This document shows positions 26,727 to 35,050 of a stretch of DNA of 39,410 bases, piece by piece. Below the pieces are notes generated by a model that saw nothing but the letters and a program-made list of their open reading frames with translations, made no database searches and had not been told where the DNA came from. Positions within the stretch are counted from its first letter, which is position 1. Each line of letters begins with the position of its first letter. Source of the DNA: Symplocastrum torsivum CPER-KK1 (GTDB taxonomy: Bacteria > Cyanobacteriota > Cyanobacteriia > Cyanobacteriales > Coleofasciculaceae); contig JAHHIF010000069.1 of assembly GCA_019358875.1 (NCBI GenBank), forward strand, positions 1 through 39,410, written 5' to 3'. Made by a program: the position numbers and the translations under genes.

Positions 26727-27683
26727 TTACTCCTCATAGGGAACGTGCAACAATTGGATAGCTTTTCGCTTGGCGTTCTCCCCACGCAGGTCATATTTTA
26801 AGCTAGTAGCCGGATTGGAGTGTCCAGCCAAGCGGCTCACAGTTAAAACATCGGCACCGGCTTCCAGTAAGTTACTGATAAACGTGCGACGGAAGTCGTG
26901 AGGAGAAAAGGTTGCTATTCCAGCTTGCCCCCCTCGTTTGCGAAGAATCACCATCACGGCTTGGTCAGTCATACTCTTCGCCTCAATGTGACCTCCCCGT
27001 CTAATTGGATTGAGGAGAACACCTGGAGAATTCCCTCTGACCTCCAACCAAGCCTTGACGGCAGCGATCGCACCAGGAGGCAAGTACACTATACGGAACT
27101 TTCTCCCCTTCCCCTTGCGGACTTGCAAGGCACCTGTTTCGGAGTCAAAATCGGCAACTTCAAGAGCCACTGCCTCACTTCGACGGATGCCAGAGCCAGC
27201 AAGAATCGCAATCAACGCCGCATCGCGAGCACCTATCAGTGAAGGGTCATTCTTGCAAATTTTTAGGAGAGCCGCAATCTCGCTCTGTTTCAAGACTCTT
27301 CCTCTTAAGGGCGAATCTCCTCGCACGCTCTTGAGGTCTACAGCAGCATCATAATCATCGGCACTGATTAATCGCAACCGCCGTGCTTCTTTGAGTGTCC
27401 GTCGCAAAGCGCAGAGCATTCGGTTAGCTGTGGCGGGTGCGTACTGTTCCATCAGCACCGCTCGAATGGCTGCTGTATGCTGGTATCTTAACTTTGACCA
27501 ATCTAGGGACAAAGCATCACATTGACCGTTTGTTAGAATACGAGCAATGACATTTAGAGCTTTACCCATCGTGCGCCGGCTACCAGAGGTTAAGCTAGCT
27601 AGATAGACGGCAGCGGGATGAGCCGTGAGCGGAGTGGGAGTGGTTAGAACCAACTCGGATTGCGTGGTTCTTTGTTCCGTCAT
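26727..27683 (-). CDS. Tyrosine recombinase/integrase (XerC/D-like)
   Basis: 318 residues. An N-terminal SAM-like core-binding domain (SRRTMGKALNVIARIL, TANRMLCALRRTLKEARRL) precedes the catalytic domain. Active-site residues are visible: Arg in GSGIRRSEAV, Lys in RKGKGRKFR, His-x2-Arg in SPHDFRRTF, His in LAGHSNPATS and the nucleophile Tyr in LKYDLRG. It catalyses site-specific strand exchange, for element integration or replicon dimer resolution. It lies upstream of parA-parB on the same strand, as on many cyanobacterial plasmids. A 37-bp sequence just upstream recurs at 39113. Confidence 0.92.
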   Translation of the reverse strand: MTEQRTTQSELVLTTPTPLTAHPAAVYLASLTSGSRRTMGKALNVIARILTNGQCDALSLDWSKLRYQHTAAIRAVLMEQYAPATANRMLCALRRTLKEARRLRLISADDYDAAVDLKSVRGDSPLRGRVLKQSEIAALLKICKNDPSLIGARDAALIAILAGSGIRRSEAVALEVADFDSETGALQVRKGKGRKFRIVYLPPGAIAAVKAWLEVRGNSPGVLLNPIRRGGHIEAKSMTDQAVMVILRKRGGQAGIATFSPHDFRRTFISNLLEAGADVLTVSRLAGHSNPATSLKYDLRGENAKRKAIQLLHVPYEE

Positions 27684-27719
27684 CTCTTAGCCATACATCT
27701 TATATTCAGTAAAGAGAAC

Positions 27720-27756
27720 TTTCCATAACCTATTGAACCAGACAACAGCCCAAGCT
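27720..27756 (+). repeat. 37-bp repeat copy A (possible recombinase core site)
   Basis: Starts TTTCCATAACCTATTG and ends CAGACAACAGCCCAAGCT. It matches 39113-39149 at 32 of 37 positions in the same orientation. It lies 37 bp upstream of the tyrosine recombinase start codon, a usual place for an attachment or resolution site. Confidence 0.55.
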
Positions 27757-27773
27757 CACAAACTCATCAAGGG

Positions 27774-28307
27774 CTAGCTTCGGAGCGTTTCTATGGCATC
27801 ATGAAGCCAATCCAGATAGGTCTGTTCCCGTCGTGTCACTAACTCCACCACCAATCGATGCATCTTCTGCTCACGGGAAGCAACCGGAGCCTCCAGGGAT
27901 GAAGCCGCTAGCGCTTCGCACTCGGCTAACTTTTCGCGCCGTGCCTCAAGCTCTTGCTCCAGCAGTGGGATAATCGCCTCATTTGGTAAGAGGGCGGCAA
28001 AGTGAAGTTGTGCGAGTAAAGGTTCTCGTAGAATCGGTAAGGGTTGATGCGTCTGGAGCCATTGGGTTAACTCGGCTACACCGGCGTCTGTAATTTGATA
28101 AACCTTACGGTTGGGACGATCATGTTGGATTTGAACAGTACAGACAATCCAACCCTGCGCCTCTAGCTTGTCTAATGTGCGATAAATCTGTGCCTGATCG
28201 GCAGGCCACAGGTGGGCAAGGCACTGGTTAAAGCACTCAGTTTTGAGGTCGTAGCCTGTCCTCTCCTGCTGCTGGAGAAGACCGAGAATGACGTGGGCAA
28301 GAGACAT
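27774..28307 (-). CDS. PadR-family transcriptional regulator
   Basis: 177 residues. The N-terminal winged helix has the PadR signature: MSLAHVILGLLQQQERTGYD, QIYRTLDKLEAQGWI and YQITDAGVAELTQWL. The C-terminal helical Vir_act_alpha_C-type dimerisation domain contains EQELEARREKLAECEAL. PadR proteins are ligand-responsive repressors. It is divergent from the pirin gene, and a perfect 20-bp palindrome lies between them, so it very likely represses itself and pirin. The inducer is unknown. Confidence 0.92.
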   Translation of the reverse strand: MSLAHVILGLLQQQERTGYDLKTECFNQCLAHLWPADQAQIYRTLDKLEAQGWIVCTVQIQHDRPNRKVYQITDAGVAELTQWLQTHQPLPILREPLLAQLHFAALLPNEAIIPLLEQELEARREKLAECEALAASSLEAPVASREQKMHRLVVELVTRREQTYLDWLHDAIETLRS

Positions 28308-28371
28308 AAACGGTTTACCGAACTATAGGGGGGAAAAGCCCCACTCGTTATATTCATCTACTCCCATGTTA

Positions 28372-28391
28372 ATATATGATTAATCATATAT
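28372..28391. promoter_or_regulatory. Palindromic operator between PadR and pirin genes
   Basis: ATATATGATTAATCATATAT is a perfect 20-bp palindrome, 64 bp from the PadR start and 46 bp from the pirin start. AT-rich dyads of this type are typical PadR operators and this one overlaps the likely promoters. Regulation by the adjacent PadR is inferred. Confidence 0.7.
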
Positions 28392-28437
28392 AGGACAGGA
28401 CAAACTAAAGAATTGTCCAATCATCGGAGGCGATTGT

Positions 28438-29331
28438 ATGACCGTGCCAACTCAAACACTACGAACTGTTGCCGGAATCATCAACAGCGTTGAGACGCTA
28501 GAAGGCGCAGGATTCCTGGTGCGTCGTCCTTTCCCAAAAAGCAGCTTCTCAGAGTTTGACCCGTTTCTCCTCCTCGATGAACTCGGTCCTGTTAATCTGA
28601 AACCGGGTCAGGCGAAAGGCGCACCCGACCACCCCCATCGTGGCTTTGAAACCGTCAGCTATGTCCTGGAAGGACGGTTAGAACACAAGGATTCTCAAGG
28701 ACATGCCGGACTCTTAAAATCCGGTGATGTGCAGTGGATGACGGCCGGCGCAGGTGTCGTGCATTCCGAAATGCCGGAGGCAGAGTTTACCCGCCGTGGT
28801 GGACGGCTGCATGGAATTCAACTGTGGGTGAACTTGCCGCAACAAGACAAGATGATTCCACCCCGCTATCAGGAGATTCCAGTGGATCAAATTCCCGTGG
28901 CTCAAACGGAGGATGCTTCCGTGACGGTGCGGGTCATTGCGGGAGAAGCGTTAGGGGCAAAAGCGGTGATTGAGACGCGCACACCGATTATTTATCTGCA
29001 CTTGACGCTGCAACCCGGCGCAAGCCTTGTTCAACCTGTGCCGAAGGAATACAACGCCTTTGCCTATGTACTAGAGGGAGCGGGCTTATTTGGGGCAGAG
29101 CTTGAGCGTGGTGATGATGGGCAAATGGTGCTCTTTGCTCAGGATGGGCCAGAGGTGACGATTGCTAACTCGGCTGATGCCGAAAAACCCCTCGACCTGC
29201 TGCTCATTGCCGGCGTACCACTCAATGAGCCTGTGGTACGCTATGGTCCCTTTGTGATGAACACTGAAGCCGAAATTCTGCAAGCGATTGAAGACTATCG
29301 CAATGGAAGGATGGGACGTATCCATGATTAA
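28438..29331 (+). CDS. Pirin family protein
   Basis: 297 residues with two cupin domains. The N-terminal metal-binding motif is HPHRGFETVSYVLEGRLEHK with GDVQWMTAGAGVVHSEMP; the pirin signature DPFLLLDELGP precedes it. The second cupin (EYNAFAYVLEGAGLFG) is less conserved. Pirins bind iron; some oxidise quercetin, others act in redox-linked regulation. GGAGG lies ten bases before the ATG. It is transcribed away from the PadR gene and followed by an overlapping unknown gene, suggesting a two-gene operon under PadR control. Confidence 0.93.
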   Translation: MTVPTQTLRTVAGIINSVETLEGAGFLVRRPFPKSSFSEFDPFLLLDELGPVNLKPGQAKGAPDHPHRGFETVSYVLEGRLEHKDSQGHAGLLKSGDVQWMTAGAGVVHSEMPEAEFTRRGGRLHGIQLWVNLPQQDKMIPPRYQEIPVDQIPVAQTEDASVTVRVIAGEALGAKAVIETRTPIIYLHLTLQPGASLVQPVPKEYNAFAYVLEGAGLFGAELERGDDGQMVLFAQDGPEVTIANSADAEKPLDLLLIAGVPLNEPVVRYGPFVMNTEAEILQAIEDYRNGRMGRIHD

Positions 29332-29740
29332 CATACTTCAACAACGCATCGCTCAACATCAATTACTCAGCGAGTTACGAATTAAACTGCTACGTCTGCA
29401 CAAACTTTTGCTGGATACAGAGCGTGTAATATATGAACAAGTCCGAGGACAGGTTTCCAGAGGTGAATTGCTGCAACTGGTAATCAATCACGACCAATTT
29501 GCCTGGTTACATCGACTCTCAGAACTGATTGTGCAAATTGATGATTTGCTACAGGCATCGGAACCTGTGACCTCAGAGGTGATTGCTGCTCTGGTGAGTG
29601 ATGTTCGTATCCTGCTGACCCCAGATGAATTAGGGGATGATTTCGCGATGAAGTATGATGCAGCGTTTCAACGCCATCCTGATGTGGTGTTAGCTCATGC
29701 CGATGTCGTGACGCTGCTGGCGACTGAGCATCAGCAATAA
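29324..29740 (+). CDS. Unknown helical protein, cotranscribed with pirin
   Basis: 138 residues beginning MINILQQRIAQHQLLSELRI; almost wholly alpha-helical by composition, without signal peptide or membrane segment. Its C-terminal part contains LTPDELGDDFAMKYDAAFQR. I do not recognise the family. The start at 29324 overlaps the pirin stop by 8 bp, implying translational coupling and a role related to pirin. An upstream in-frame ATG at 29288 is less likely. An imperfect hairpin follows the stop at about 29749-29780. Confidence 0.7.
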   Translation: MINILQQRIAQHQLLSELRIKLLRLHKLLLDTERVIYEQVRGQVSRGELLQLVINHDQFAWLHRLSELIVQIDDLLQASEPVTSEVIAALVSDVRILLTPDELGDDFAMKYDAAFQRHPDVVLAHADVVTLLATEHQQ

Positions 29741-29891
29741 GTTAGTCGGTTCGTGTCGGTTCAATTGAATCGGCCCGAACAATTTCTTTGTGCGGTACAA
29801 CTTTGTACTGACACAGCGTAAGGTAGCCCGGTTGAGGCAACAAATGTCGGAAAATTACGGATTGGCGACAAGCTCAAACAATCTTCCACCC

Positions 29892-30158
29892 CTACAGCTC
29901 TACGTGAGCATTTCCCAAAAGTTGCAGAGTTTCAGAGGAAACTTTATGAACTGCTTTTCGCAGTTCAGCAACAACTGGTCCACCAGCATTGTTTTCCTGA
30001 GCTTGCTTTCTTTCTGTTAGTATCTTTTGAAGCGTTGCCTCATCTAAATGCTTTTTCATCGATTCGACCCATTGCTCTAACTCTCTCTGATCTTCCTGTG
30101 TTCCTGTACCAAGTACACGAATAGCTTCTGCAAGCTCAAGGAGGCTTTTTCCTTCCAT
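29892..30158 (-). CDS. Small helical hypothetical protein, divergent from the BASS gene
   Basis: An 88-residue frame starts MEGKSLLELAEAIRVLGTGT and continues EDQRELEQWVESMKKHLDEA. It has a sensible amphipathic helical composition, unlike the shadow frames around it. Its ATG overlaps the BASS ATG on the other strand by two bases (sequence CATG). The ribosome site is weak (AAGGTAG). It may be a real gene or a regulatory partner of the transporter, but no family is recognised. Confidence 0.45.
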   Translation of the reverse strand: MEGKSLLELAEAIRVLGTGTQEDQRELEQWVESMKKHLDEATLQKILTERKQAQENNAGGPVVAELRKAVHKVSSETLQLLGNAHVEL

Positions 30159-31041
30159 GCAAGCTACCTTTTTTACCGCTGTTCTTTTACCAGTAGGTCT
30201 AGCGCTCGTGATGCTAGGCATGGGGTTAACCCTTCTACCAGAAGACTTTCAACGAGTGACCCGCTATCCTAAAGCGGTGGCTGTTGGTTTAGTCAGCCAA
30301 TTGGTTTTTCTCCCCATCATTGCCTTTCTAGTCGCTTCAATCGTGCCCATGCGACCAGAAATGGCGGTGGGATTAATGGTGCTAGCACTCTGTCCAGGCG
30401 GTCCTTCTTCAAATATGATTACTTATTTGGCGAAAGGAGATGTTGCCCTTTCTGTGACTCTAACGGCTTTGAGTAGTGCCATTACCGTATTCACAATTCC
30501 CATATTCGCAAATTTGTCACTGCAATACTTTGCTGGTCAAAGTGCGGCGATCGCCTTACCCGTTGGGCAAACCATGCTGCAAATTTTCGCGATCGCGCTG
30601 GTGCCAGTTGGTCTGGGAATGTTGATTCGGCAACAGTTTCCTAATTTAGCCCGCCGACTAGAGAAGGTTGCAAACCGTCTTGCCATTGGCTTCCTCGCTT
30701 TGATTATCCTGGCAATCATCATTCATGAGTGGAATCGCCTCCCCACTTTTATTGCCCAAGTTGGGATTGGGGTAGTTCTGCTCAATGTGATCTCAATGGC
30801 GAGCGGATTTGGGTTGGGTAAGTTGTTGAACCTAAAATTTCCTCAGCAGATTTGTATCGCGATCGAGGTGGGAATTCAAAATGCGACGCTGGCGATCGCC
30901 ATTACTGCCGGATTGTTAAATAATCCCGATCTGGCGATTCCTGCTGCCATTTACAGCTTATTTGCATACGCCACTGCCCTTCTTACCATTTTCTACGGCA
31001 GAAGAACTGCTACTAGGATTTATCAGGAAGAGAAATCATGA
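30157..31041 (+). CDS. Bile acid:sodium symporter (BASS) family transporter
   Basis: 294 residues with eight to ten hydrophobic helices. Typical BASS motifs are visible: MGMGLTLLPEDFQRV, the PGGPSSNMITYLAKGDVALS segment (sodium-binding region) and IEVGIQNATLAIAI. It moves an organic anion with sodium across the inner membrane; known cyanobacterial relatives carry substrates such as bicarbonate or pyruvate, so the substrate here is open. An AAGGAGG lies 12 bases before the ATG. It has no same-strand operon partner. Confidence 0.9.
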   Translation: MQATFFTAVLLPVGLALVMLGMGLTLLPEDFQRVTRYPKAVAVGLVSQLVFLPIIAFLVASIVPMRPEMAVGLMVLALCPGGPSSNMITYLAKGDVALSVTLTALSSAITVFTIPIFANLSLQYFAGQSAAIALPVGQTMLQIFAIALVPVGLGMLIRQQFPNLARRLEKVANRLAIGFLALIILAIIIHEWNRLPTFIAQVGIGVVLLNVISMASGFGLGKLLNLKFPQQICIAIEVGIQNATLAIAITAGLLNNPDLAIPAAIYSLFAYATALLTIFYGRRTATRIYQEEKS

Positions 31042-31548
31042 GTAAATCATCTAACCGTTGATTCAATCCTTTCAAGTTTGATTTCCGATTTACCTAAAAT
31101 TTTAATCGTTAGCGGAATGACCCCAAAGCAAGTTCGCTATGGGTGCATCCCTTGCGTTGCAAATTGCCCACAGACTCTTATGTCTGGGGCTATACAAACA
31201 AAACCCGCCTACGCAGGTTTTAAGACAGTCCGCACAGGCGGACTTCGGTTTTGTAGCCGCGATTTCTAAGAAGCTGTTGGCGAATTAGTGGAGGGTCAAG
31301 GGCGTAGCGAAGCGTCCCTTGACGAGTCTGTAGAACGAACTACACTCGTAGAGCCGAGGGGATTAGGGTACCTATGAGGGTACTTTTTGAAAAGATTTTA
31401 GGATTTCGAGCTTTCTTCAGGGTAGTAAGGATTATCTTACCCAGCATCCCTTGTTGAAAGAATTTTAAGTATTTGAAATACTTGCGTAAACCTTGGAATG
31501 CGGGTGGATAGGTTAATACAGCTCACTGTAAAGCTGAGCTTCTACACA
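31042..31548. other. Repeat-rich intergenic region (cyanobacterial interspersed repeat type)
   Basis: No convincing gene. It holds the short repeat words AACCCGCCTACGCAGGTTTT and GTCCGCACAGGCGGAC (31206-31248), followed by TTTTGTAGCCGCGATTTC, of a type common between genes in filamentous cyanobacteria. A hairpin pairs CAAGGG with CCCTTG around TAGCGAAG near 31299-31323. These look like miniature or REP-like remnants. Confidence 0.5.
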
Positions 31549-31815
31549 ATGACAACTGCGAAAGAGATGAATCCTGAGTTAGTTCGAGCTTGCACTCCCG
31601 TATTTTTGGCAACTATTGGTGGAGTAATTGGTCTTGCTGCTGTACTGTGTCCTCTTAGTGACGGTCAACGTTCTTCTGGTATGGGTTTAGCTGGAACAGC
31701 GATCGCGGGTGCTGCGGGTCTTGCCCAAAATACTAAGAATGAAGCCAACATCACCGGAAAAAATGCAGAGGTTCGTGTTGATAACACAAAGCAACCGACA
31801 CACGAAAACGTTTAG
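31549..31815 (+). CDS. Small single-pass membrane protein of unknown function
   Basis: 88 residues from MTTAKEMNPELVRACTPVFL. A glycine/alanine-rich hydrophobic helix (FLATIGGVIGLAAVLC) and a second weaker one (GMGLAGTAIAGAAGLA) are followed by a polar, charged tail. No known family. A stable hairpin follows immediately, supporting it as a transcription unit. The upstream in-frame ATG at 31498 is unlikely. Confidence 0.55.
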   Translation: MTTAKEMNPELVRACTPVFLATIGGVIGLAAVLCPLSDGQRSSGMGLAGTAIAGAAGLAQNTKNEANITGKNAEVRVDNTKQPTHENV

Positions 31816-31824
31816 GTCATCAGA

Positions 31825-31853
31825 CCTGTAGTGTATATTTCGTACACTACAGG
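31825..31853 (+). terminator. 11-bp perfect hairpin after the small membrane protein gene
   Basis: CCTGTAGTGTA (31825-31835) and TACACTACAGG (31843-31853) pair perfectly around a seven-base loop. No T-run follows, so it may be a rho-type or processing hairpin rather than a classical intrinsic terminator. Confidence 0.6.
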
Positions 31854-32211
31854 ATCAGCGAATTGCACTGTATGAAATCTACACGTCAACCAAGTTTTTC
31901 TAGACAAACAACGTCTGGCAGTAGTTATAACGAAAGAAGCAATAGTTATAACTACACTAAACTCTTGAGACAAAACCACGATCACAAAAAAAACAAGAGA
32001 GTCACGTTGTGCGGCTCTCTCAGTCATCAGGGTGCATCTACTAACCTTATTATTACCCTTGGGGGGTGAGGGGTGTCACCCCCTATCTATGAAGAATTGA
32101 TAAAGTGTGAACAGGCGATCGCCCCTTATGAATCTTCTCTGGAAGCACTTAGATGAAGTTTTAAAGGAGCCAATATATTTGAGAATTAATTCAAGTATCT
32201 GTGCCACAACT
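31854..32211. other. Intergenic region, one doubtful small frame
   Basis: A 65-codon plus-strand frame from 31872 (MKSTRQPSFSRQTTSGSSYN...) is rich in S, N, Y and K but has no ribosome site or recognisable family, so I leave it uncalled. An imperfect hairpin (AGAGAGTC with GGCTCTCT) lies near 31998-32022. Confidence 0.35.
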
Positions 32212-33342
32212 TCACGAGCGCGTCGCCTCGTGAGGCTCGGCGACAACCTTGAGCTTAGGCTTAGGCTTAGGCTTAGGCTTAGGCTTAGAGGTAGCACCAG
32301 GTTGTTGGGCAGCGTTGTTGTCTGAAACTGGCGAAGACGAGTGTTTCCGAGCTTTTGAAGCCGCAAGTTTTGTCCTGGCGGCATCAGCTTTATCCTTCGA
32401 GCCAGCTTTTAGGTAATTAGGCGGCGACTCACTAGGGGTTCCTAAAAGCTCGACAAACTCAAAGTTGTCGTTGGCGCTGTTGAACCGTGCCTTGAGCTGC
32501 ACAAAAGACGCTTTGCCCTGAGTCTCTTTATCCAGGTTTTTGTTGAACCGGAATGGAGGCACAGGGGCATCTCGCCAGAGTACCGGAATGTGAGATGCCT
32601 TCATGAAGTTTACTTTTTTGTCCAAGGGTGCCGATTTGATGTACTCAAGCCGTTGCTGATTGAAGTTTTTAAACACTGAGATGCACGGCACCCGACAAAC
32701 CGGAATGAACTGCCATAAACCACAGATTTTGAACTCGTTTTCTTTCAGAACGCTCTCAATTCCCTCTCCAGATGCTGAGTGACCGACAAACCCGGCTAGT
32801 TGGAATTCTAGACGGTAGGGCTGTTTTCCTCCAGGGAAGTGAGTAATCCTGGGATAGACGATTAACTTTTGCTGGGTAATCCCGGTACAAGTGATCTCTT
32901 TTTTAAGCGCCTCATAAGCCCTCTTATGTGTGCTGGAATAATAGAGTGCATACAACTTTTCCCCGATTGTCACAAAAGTTTTGTCCCCCTCGCTGGTTAT
33001 CTCACCGCAGATTATGCCAACCGCTTGAAATAAGACCGCCGAAGCGGGGTCAGAGGCGATGGAGTCGGGCACTGGCTCTGGGTTCTGTTCTGGGGAAGAT
33101 GTAAGCGCCTCTGAAACGGGGGGCGAAGTGGGAACGGAAGAAGATGCAGGAGCAAGGTCATCCACTGGCTTGGGTGCCACTGCCTCTGAGGCAGATGTCG
33201 CCTCGATTTCCGGCTTTTCAATCGATACCGCTGTTGGTTGTTCCTGTGACGGCTCGACTGGGGAAGCTGAACGCTTCAGTGCAATAATATTCAATCCCTT
33301 GACTGGGGGTGTTACTTGTTGTTGCGGGCGTTTCTTTTTCAT
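32212..33342 (-). CDS. Unknown protein with disordered ends and conserved-looking core
   Basis: 376 residues. Residues 1 to about 105 are proline/serine/glutamate-rich and probably disordered. A folded core (about 106-305) contains AVLFQAVGIICGEI, FVTIGEKLYALYYSS, PRITHFPGGKQPYRLEFQLA and ICGLWQFIPVCRVPC, with beta-rich character. The C-terminus is basic with a (KP)n run encoded by a GCTTAG microsatellite. I do not recognise the family. Its context beside ParAB/recombinase cargo suggests a plasmid-type cyanobacterial gene; a nucleic-acid-binding role is a guess based on the basic tail. Confidence 0.7.
   Translation of the reverse strand: MKKKRPQQQVTPPVKGLNIIALKRSASPVEPSQEQPTAVSIEKPEIEATSASEAVAPKPVDDLAPASSSVPTSPPVSEALTSSPEQNPEPVPDSIASDPASAVLFQAVGIICGEITSEGDKTFVTIGEKLYALYYSSTHKRAYEALKKEITCTGITQQKLIVYPRITHFPGGKQPYRLEFQLAGFVGHSASGEGIESVLKENEFKICGLWQFIPVCRVPCISVFKNFNQQRLEYIKSAPLDKKVNFMKASHIPVLWRDAPVPPFRFNKNLDKETQGKASFVQLKARFNSANDNFEFVELLGTPSESPPNYLKAGSKDKADAARTKLAASKARKHSSSPVSDNNAAQQPGATSKPKPKPKPKPKLKVVAEPHEATRS
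32253..32288. repeat. GCTTAG hexanucleotide microsatellite (six perfect units)
   Basis: Six exact tandem copies of GCTTAG. On the minus strand they encode alternating proline and lysine in the C-terminal tail of the unknown protein. Unit gain or loss by slippage would keep the reading frame. Confidence 0.95.
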
Positions 33343-33602
33343 GATGGTGGTTCAACACAGGATGCCTATCTCAGCCTAAACACTTAGCTGGAGCAAATGG
33401 CAATCTCAGCTAAACCGAGTGCGTCCAATCCGGGTAGCAACCATGGCAATTAAAGGACTATGAGCGATTACCTGAAATGAGTGAAGCGGCAATTTATCCA
33501 GTGATGACTCAAAGGGGGGCATTCCGGGCGATCGCATACAGAGGAGACCCGACCTACTACCCTAGTTGATACAGTGAGGCTTTGTCGAACACTGGAATCT
33601 CT

Positions 33603-34622
33603 ATGTCCCAGGTATTACTCCCCCCATCGCTCCATCCCAACCTACCCCTCACCGCTCTTGCACCCATGCAGGATGTGACAAACCATTGGTTTATGAAGGT
33701 CATTGCCCATTACGGCAGTCCTGACTACTTCTTCACCGAGTACTTCCGCGTCAATGATACCTCACGGCTCAATCGTAGCATTCTGGCATCCATCACTGAA
33801 AACGACACAGGTCGTCCCATTTTTGCTCAAATGATTGGCGAAAGCATTCCCGACTTAGTCAGAACAGCGATTGATCTGTGCAACTATAATATCGCTGGAG
33901 TTGACTTGAACATGGGCTGTCCCGCACCGAGAATCTATCGCAAAAATGTTGGCGGTGGATTGCTACTCTCACCCGAAAAAGTAGATCGGATTTTGAGAGA
34001 ACTGCGGCAAGCTGTCAATGATCGACCTTTAACTGTCAAGATGCGTATAGGCTTTGAAAATACAGATACCTTCTACTTGATTCTCGATCTAATTAATCGC
34101 CACAGCATTGATTTGCTCTCTTTGCATGGTCGCACGGTGAAAGATATGTACCACGGGGCAGTGAAATATGATTTGATTGCTGAAGCGGTCAAACGGGTTC
34201 ATTGTCCAGTGCTTGCCAATGGCAATATCCACTCGGCGACAACAGCCCTAGATGTGCTTTCTCAAACAGGCGCGGCGGGAGTGATGGTGGGACGTTGGGC
34301 GATCGGGAATCCTTGGCTTTTTAATCAAATTCGGCAGGCTTTGCGAGGAGAGCCGATCACGCCCGTTCCTTTAGTCGAGGTACGCCACTATATTGAGCGT
34401 TTATGGCAAACCCCCACGGCAGCAACCATGCCAGTACGATCGCGCGTCGGCTATCTCAAAATGTTCCTCAACTACATTGCCCTGAATGTTGATGCTGAAG
34501 GAGATTTCTTGCGGCGGATGCGACAGACGCAGACTGAGGTAGAACTGCTTAACCTCTGTGATCGTGTTTTCCTTGATGATCTAACGAAAAATTACGCCCT
34601 TGCACCCTCATTGAGCCTCTAA
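33603..34622 (+). CDS. tRNA-dihydrouridine synthase (Dus family)
   Basis: 339 residues, TIM-barrel flavoenzyme. Dus motifs are clear: LAPMQDVTNHWFMKVI near the N-terminus, FAQMIGESIPDLVRTA, the catalytic cysteine in LNMGCPAPRIYRKNVGGGLL, LTVKMRIGF, LSLHGRTVKDMYHG, VLANGNIHSA and GVMVGRWAIGNPWLF. It reduces uridine to dihydrouridine in tRNA using FMN and NADPH. The ATG at 33603 is preferred over the upstream TTG at 33582. It stands alone. The subgroup (DusB- or DusC-like) cannot be decided by eye. Confidence 0.94.
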   Translation: MSQVLLPPSLHPNLPLTALAPMQDVTNHWFMKVIAHYGSPDYFFTEYFRVNDTSRLNRSILASITENDTGRPIFAQMIGESIPDLVRTAIDLCNYNIAGVDLNMGCPAPRIYRKNVGGGLLLSPEKVDRILRELRQAVNDRPLTVKMRIGFENTDTFYLILDLINRHSIDLLSLHGRTVKDMYHGAVKYDLIAEAVKRVHCPVLANGNIHSATTALDVLSQTGAAGVMVGRWAIGNPWLFNQIRQALRGEPITPVPLVEVRHYIERLWQTPTAATMPVRSRVGYLKMFLNYIALNVDAEGDFLRRMRQTQTEVELLNLCDRVFLDDLTKNYALAPSLSL

Positions 34623-35050
34623 CTAGAGTTCAATTTCTTGCGAGCCGGATTTCTTTGATAGTCAGAGAATTAATTCTCAGCTAGTAGAGTTTCCATTTGC
34701 CTCAACAACTTTTCTAATCTTTTCTGTTTTTTCGGGTTTGCAGAGTGCCGACGGAGGAATGTACTGAGAAGGATGGAATGTTAGTAAAAACTTTAGAATA
34801 TCAAGAATGGTGATACATCATTACTATGAATGATTCAACACTTTTGGCTTATGTAGAGACTGTTATAGCCTCTAGTGAGATAGCTTTTCAAGAGGTTGCC
34901 GATCAGGGGGTAATGAGGATTCTCTTAGTAGGGAATTTCCACGAGTAACACTTTTTTTTATCAGGGATAGTAGTTAGTGGAAATCTTGTAAGTCCTAGAG
35001 AATATTACAGACGGCTGCGTCAAGTAATTGAATCAAATCCGTCAGATCGG
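34623..35050. other. Intergenic region with two short, doubtful coding traces
   Basis: A minus-strand frame ending at 34670 reads RRHSANPKKQKRLEKLLRQM then ETLLAEN before its stop, resembling the tail of a lost gene, with a stop about 35 codons upstream and no start. A 40-codon plus-strand frame lies at 34826-34948 (MNDSTLLAYVETVIASSEIA...). Neither has a recognised family or ribosome site. Confidence 0.35.

Noticed and set aside
29749..29780. Hairpin GTTCG...CGAAC with TTCAATTGAA core as an intrinsic terminator
   Set aside because: Inner pairs are mismatched and the T-run is weak, so it was not listed as a separate terminator.
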